DNA of 64,000 nucleotides from Baylisascaris procyonis (lineage: Eukaryota > Nematoda > Chromadorea > Rhabditida > Ascarididae). The stretch is taken from assembly GCA_037389465.1 (NCBI GenBank), contig JAZARR010000154.1, forward strand, positions 186,001-250,000, written 5' to 3'. The stretch's first letter is position 1. Each line of letters opens with the position of its first letter. The notes below the pieces were generated by a model. That model was given only the letters and a program-made list of their open reading frames with translations. It was not told where the DNA came from and did not search any database. The position numbers and the translations under genes are program-made. Positions 58,925 through 64,000 of this stretch are shown here, in pieces.

Positions 58925-60015
58925 GGTATCAATAAAGGTAGGCGAAGTCTGTAAGAAAGGAACTCATAATCATTCACGACGTCAACCAGATTTTCTCTAT
59001 GATTGTATTCATATACTGATGCCATCATCCAAGACTTGTCACTCTACGAATTCACTGAACACCTCTGCAGCTTCATGAGCATGGTGATCACAAAGACATT
59101 TGCCGAACAGTAAATGGCGACAGCGCCGTATATCCCGCTAAGAAAAACATGCATAACTTAATTCATTAGCACGCTATTCTCGAATAAATAATATCGTAAA
59201 ATACGGGGATAATTAAGCGATGGAGGTGATTTCAATAGAGAAACCTAAATGCTTAATTGATATCAAGTAGGCAGGGGAATAATGAAAGACGAGTTGAGGG
59301 GGATGTACACATTAAATAACATAGAGTCAAGAAGGAACATAATGAGCGAAAAAAGAAATCCCTTTTGGCTGCATTTGTGGTGAATTAAACAGCGCTAACA
59401 TAATAGAAACGATGGTTGGAACAGAGAGAGGAATAATGGAATGATGCGAGAGTTGTTTTAACTGCATTGAAAGTATCATCGATACGGTTCACCAAATTGC
59501 ACTTCTGCAAAAAATTGCTGCGAATAATAAACGATTATTTTTTCGTCTAAAGCAAAAAGAATTTCCCTTCGGCAAATCACTTTCCTAAAACCAAAAGGCA
59601 AGTTTTATTAACGAAAAAAATTATTTCTTATTTTAGGCGTTTATAGGCTATGTTAAAAACAATTTAGTCAGTCTCAAATTAGATAGTTAGCACTTTTCGA
59701 TATCCGAAGATCCGCGACCTTTTATTTTACTACATTTTGCAATAGTGTGTTTCCAGCATTATTCGTTTCTTAACTCTTCCTTTTCCGGTATTGAAGCAAC
59801 GGAAATCATCTATGAATACATTCTATATATTTCCTTATATAAAGGGTTAAAGCTCGAAAGAGGATTGTTAGATCGAATGAGAAGACACCTCCGAGAATGG
59901 TCTTTGAAGCATGTGTCAATGCACTAATTACAAACATACTTAGTCCGATAGCAAAGAAAGAAAGCCCCCCTGTAAGATGAGCATGCCAACCACTATAAAT
60001 CTGAAGGACAGCCAT
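58925..60015 (-). CDS. Candidate small membrane protein gene
   Basis: Exon 60015-59889 starts ATG: MAVLQIYSGWHAH, then the membrane helix GGLSFFAIGLSMFVISAL, with donor GGAG|GTGTCT. Exon 59137-59063 (acceptor TTTTTCTTAG) encodes a second helix, GIYGAVAIYCSANVFVITML, ending MKLQ, donor AG|GTGTTC. A 24-base exon at 58948-58925 (acceptor TTTCTTACAG, donor ACC|GTAAGT) is in phase and adds LRLPLLI. The first two exons do not join in phase, so a further exon must lie at 59138-59888 or one edge is wrong. The family is not recognised; two-helix tetraspan-like pieces are common in nematodes. Confidence 0.45.
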
Positions 60016-61746
60016 TTATCCACTATTTAATGCCAGCTAGTGCGCTACGTTTACAACTCCAACCACAGTTTCCGTAGGCACACTGACTTGCGGAAAAGTG
60101 TGTAAGGAAGACTGGCGCGATATGCGCTTTTAAGTTTCATCTTAACGTGCCAACCGGTTGTGCAAACATAATGAGTAAAAGGACGCGCCAAAGGAGTTGA
60201 CACGATAGGTGTCTCCCATATTGCCAACACGTTTTGATTGATCCGACCGCTCGTACAGGCCTTCTAACCAGTCTTCATTTTCTTGTGATTTGACCGTTGC
60301 AGAATGGTTGTTAATATTTCAATATCTTTAAATATTCATAACGGATTTTCAACCTGTTGGGTCAGAGTGGAAGACGATGCATAAGGTCAGTCAACGGTGT
60401 GCATTATGGCCATCATTGGTGATTCATGTGTTGAAAATACCGAACAGAATGTGCAGACAGACATGAAATTGTGATAATTCGCTTTATCTGTGCAAATCTA
60501 CACAAGCAAATAACAATGACAGATTACCTAAGAACTAAGAATAAGAATGACAATTCTGTGTCAAAGCTATTGCCCATACAAATCGTTCGTTTTTAGGGAT
60601 GTACCCGGCTGGCAGCAAAACAAACTTGATTTATAAATGCCATATTGCATTTATGTGTCGATGAATCGCCATCGAATTGAAATACGGCATGAGCCTAAGG
60701 TATAGATTATCAATTTTCATCATCGCAACACTTGTGGTCGGTAAATTGAAACTAACGAGCGGATGCACATATTCCCACATATTAAATCTCGCCACAATGC
60801 GATTTGCCTGAAACTCACCAAATACCTCAAAAAGAATTTTTTTTTTTCACGCCTGCTTGCAAATTTCTTCGCTGTAGGTGGATTATGGTGATGTCGTACT
60901 CTGTATTTGTGTCTCTACCTATCCTTCCATTGGCTTCAACCCGACAGCCAATAAAACCACAATCATGAAATTCGGTGGGTAGAAGGTATGCCAATAATGG
61001 ACCTCCATTACCATTTTTCAAAATAGTTAAAAGCTGCATGCCTTTTGCATATATTTTCATGTTGGAAAGGAGGGATTTTTCTTCCACATCGTCTAGTCAT
61101 AGAAGAAGTGATTGGGATGAGCAAAGTATGAAGACAAAATATTTCGCGCTTCTGCATTTTCTCATCAATTTGTGGAACTGGTTGTTTAGATATGCGGGAA
61201 GCAAAGGCGCATATTGTGGCAGTTCATCTGCCACGCTTGTTCACTTGTTTTTGAAGTGCTGAATCAAAGACCACACACCGAAGCAGTCAGTTCAAAAATT
61301 TGAAAAATAAGAGTACTCAATAAAATTCATTTGGTTGCTAATTGCTTGTGGCACGATGAAAACCACTTCCAATGCGTCCAGTGTGAAAGAATTCTTAGCA
61401 TGTTATTCAACGCCGAATTGCATGATGTCATCAAGAACAAGGAAATTGGGGGGAGGGGAGAAAGTGGAGGAGAAGTGCATAGATCATTCACATATTGCAA
61501 TTAGACTTGAATTACAAAGTTATTCGTTACCGTCGCTAATCACCTGTTTTTCTCTTGTGTCCATTCATCTCACGAGAGCCCTTCACATCACTACTGCTAT
61601 TGCACTGACCTAAAAATCCCTAGAAAATGATCGATCGAAATGAACGACTACTTGAAAGTGGATTTCAAATTGATGTTCCCGATACACACTAAGGATTCAG
61701 ATGCATTACGATGGTCTAAAGCATACTGCAGGTGCAGATCACTTGC
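60016..61746. other. Non-coding stretch with one doubtful minus-strand frame
   Basis: The minus frame at 60827-61087 contains GGPLLAYLLPTEFHDCGFIG and EANGRIGRDTNTEYDITIIH, fairly protein-like. It ends in a poly-Lys artefact from a T-run and lacks splice sites, so I do not call it a gene. Nothing else was seen. Confidence 0.3.
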
Positions 61747-61924
61747 CTGTTCGATAGGGAGCCAATGTCTGGTTGCAGAGAAATTGTTGTGGACTGATGA
61801 CGGGGTTCGGTGCAGTAAGGGGAGGATGTTCGGCTGGCAGTGGCGAGACATGAGTTTGTGTGGGCTCGCTAGCCCAGCTGGTCAGAGGTGGCAGCTCATG
61901 GTAGGTAACAGTAGCGGTGGTCAT
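61747..61924 (-). CDS. Candidate first coding exon with GC donor (possible EcR N-terminus)
   Basis: The ATG (61924) begins MTTATVTYHELPPLTSWASE, PTQTHVSPLPAEHPPLTAPN and PVISPQQFLCNQTLAPYRT, a Pro/Thr/Gln-rich disordered segment typical of a transcription-factor N-terminus. The splice site is ACAG|GCAAGT, the classic GC-AG donor, leaving one base. It is on the EcR strand and phase-compatible with the short form of the 55.5 kb exon. However, the membrane-protein candidate at 58.9-60.0 kb would then lie inside the intron on the same strand, so membership of EcR is unproven. Confidence 0.5.
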
Positions 61925-64000
61925 GATGAGAGTGAGCTGAGCCGGGCACGAGTCCGACCTTGATTCAGCGGGCAGGCACCGACCGTCTTTCAAGGCCTCT
62001 CGGCACGACGACACGTGCCTCTCTCTGTGTGTGCATACTTTCACTCGCTGATCGATGCATTTCCCCCGCCCCCTAAAAAAGCGAATCCTCGAGCATCGAA
62101 TAAATACCCTAACCTAACACTGTACACGATAACCTTTGCTTTTATCCCTTTCACTGACCACGAACATCGACGGATGCTGAGAGTATCATGCAAATGGGAT
62201 TTTAAATTGTTTTATTTAAATCCTGGTGTTAAATTCATCGCGTTATCGCAAATGGATAAATGGGATTAAATCAGATCTTGAAAATCTTGGTGAAAATGCA
62301 GTTAAAATAGAGGCGAGTACAGGAGTAAAGCACAGCAGCGAGAATATGGGAGTCACCGATGGGATTATATGCTTGCGGCAACCTTCAGCATTTGCGTAAC
62401 CCACAGCACTCAACTACAAATTTTTAAATTGGAGAGAAAAAAACGAGGTAAACCGAGATGTCGTTAAAGTGGAGAGATCATCGATATATCACAGCAAAAA
62501 AAAGTCACGTAGGGTTCTCCATCTCGGTGATACTTCGACTCCAGCATATCACAAACTCATAGCGCTAAGTAAGGGGACGGACTAATGCCTGGTCTAATTC
62601 ACATGCAAATTGATAGCATCTATCTGCAATTCTTCCACTCATGAAATCAAGTTAATTCGCATACCACTTCGAAAAACACAGATAGATGTGATATCACCAA
62701 ACTGTGACAAATGCAATTCCCACAAAAAACTTCCGATAAGTAATTCGGCGAACGATGTTTCGTTTGCAGAAGGCATATCTGCAGAAAGAGCAAAATGATA
62801 TTAAATAACACCACTGAAATAGACTGCATCATGCTTTGCGTAATATCCACGAGGGTTCGTTAAAGTACCAATGAATGATTATTTCTTTGAAAGAATTCCT
62901 GTCGATTTATCAAAAACCGCACAATCACAACTCAACGAAATATCTTTGAATAAATTTTAATGGAAGCCAACTTTCCTCTTCAGCTGAAATTTTTCGATTC
63001 AACGTTCCGATACATTCTAAATATTGAGAACCATTGCATTACAAGCTGCATGAACACCATGATATACCCACATTCCTTGCGTTCGTGTATTTTAGAGCGA
63101 CAATGGTCTGTATATCACACGTAGAAAGGCGAGCCGGAGGAATTGGAATGATACGCGCTTTTGCAATCGCGCTGATTACGCCGACTGCTTACAAAATTAA
63201 TAATAAATAACTGCCAAGATATACATTCCTATACGCATACATCACAAACATCATTCAGTTTTTTCTACTGCTCTTTTTCTCGCCAGAATGGGCAACACGT
63301 CAATTATAATGATGTAAGAACCCGGATTTATGTCACATCTTAAAACATGGCCACAGCTCAAATTGAGCGGTTTGAGCCATCAAAACATATCGCATTTGGT
63401 CAAAGGGGACAGAGGACTTTAAAACAAATGCCTTTCATCTTTCGATTTTCATTCGCAATACTATTCACTCTACCACTGTCCACAAGCAACACACACACTC
63501 GCATATCTTTAATCTCAGGTGTCATGATTATCACTCACAAATATCGTTCTGTAGCCAATGAAAAGTTTACGCGGCGGAACAATGCCAATAACCGCAAGCA
63601 ATTCCTCAAAGAATTTCCATTCACAACATGATTCTCGCTTCAAAATGGGACATTTTCAAAATCGCCTAATAAAGACAGTTCGTATTCATTTGATAAGGGA
63701 TCCCTCTATGACTGGGTTATTAGAGGCTCATTGCTATTTAAGAAATTGATAGTTATTTCGACTGAATATAGATGCATCAGCACAATAAACGATAAAAGAA
63801 CTTACTGCTGGAAGGCAACAACTCTTTTAATGTTTATTAGCTAAAAAAGACGAAAATTAAAAATACACACCTATGACATAGAAAAAAATGCGTTGTAACG
63901 CAATTTTGCGGAGCGGACAAAGACTGGGGCAACACAACACCCGAATAACAATTCTTAAATACAAGGCAACGATACCGTATCATCGCGAACCAGTCCCTCC
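61925..64000. other. Upstream or intergenic stretch
   Basis: No supported exon, RNA gene or repeat. It may hold the promoter of the exon at 61747-61924. Confidence 0.35.

Noticed and set aside
58860..58925. 30-base intron (GTAAGTG...GGATAG) after the 24-base microexon
   Set aside because: Shorter than any plausible nematode intron; the real downstream exon is probably elsewhere.

Overview
The window looks like nuclear DNA of a parasitic-type nematode. It is moderately AT-rich, gene-sparse and intron-rich, with introns from tens of bases to several kb. Intron ends are GT...TTTCAG, and some are AAG acceptors. No long open frames, operon-like bacterial gene packing or ribosome-binding sites are present. 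A U2 snRNA gene, a divergent intron-containing centromeric-type histone H3, a SEC14/GOLD lipid-binding protein and an ecdysone-receptor-type nuclear receptor (absent from Caenorhabditis, present in strongylid and filarial worms) all fit a non-Caenorhabditis nematode. A hookworm/strongylid-like genome is my inference, not proven. Every coding call below is an exon read from translation plus splice sites and reading-frame phase; the original ORFs are mostly shadows.

Layout. 0.4-0.6 kb: an imperfect hairpin repeat. 2.8-7.5 kb: four phase-compatible minus-strand exons of an unrecognised gene. 9.05-9.30 kb: a long TA microsatellite. 12.9-17.6 kb: a 2,169-base inverted duplication with a 345-base spacer, with no net indel and no mismatch in the parts compared. 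Each arm carries a U2 snRNA gene, a solo LTR and two pieces of protein-coding gene. 18.4-19.0 kb: a decayed minus-strand coding relic. 22.5-28.4 kb: a plus-strand CRAL-TRIO (SEC14) + GOLD gene. 28.6-29.7 kb: fresh tandem duplications and another decayed relic. 31.6-35.6 kb: a mobile-element graveyard with a two-part dispersed repeat, a dead Penelope-like reverse transcriptase, LTR fragments and nested inverted repeats. 36.7-37.1 kb: a small two-exon candidate. 38.9-41.0 kb: a three-exon, about 139-residue centromeric H3-like histone gene. 41.9-42.9 kb: a two-exon small basic protein, possibly mitochondrial. 45.7-53.1 kb, minus strand: an ecdysone receptor (EcR) gene with both zinc fingers, hinge and most of the ligand-binding domain. 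55.5-61.9 kb, minus strand: several good orphan exons, some perhaps the 5' end of EcR and some from a small membrane protein.

I see no biochemical pathway linking the genes; they are unrelated neighbours. The most unusual feature is the perfect U2-bearing palindrome whose ends cut a coding exon and leave both flanks in frame. The most biologically interesting genes are the short CENP-A-like histone, relevant to holocentric chromosomes, and the nematode EcR. Final EcR helices, the 5' end of EcR and part of the SEC14/GOLD gene could not be resolved by eye.
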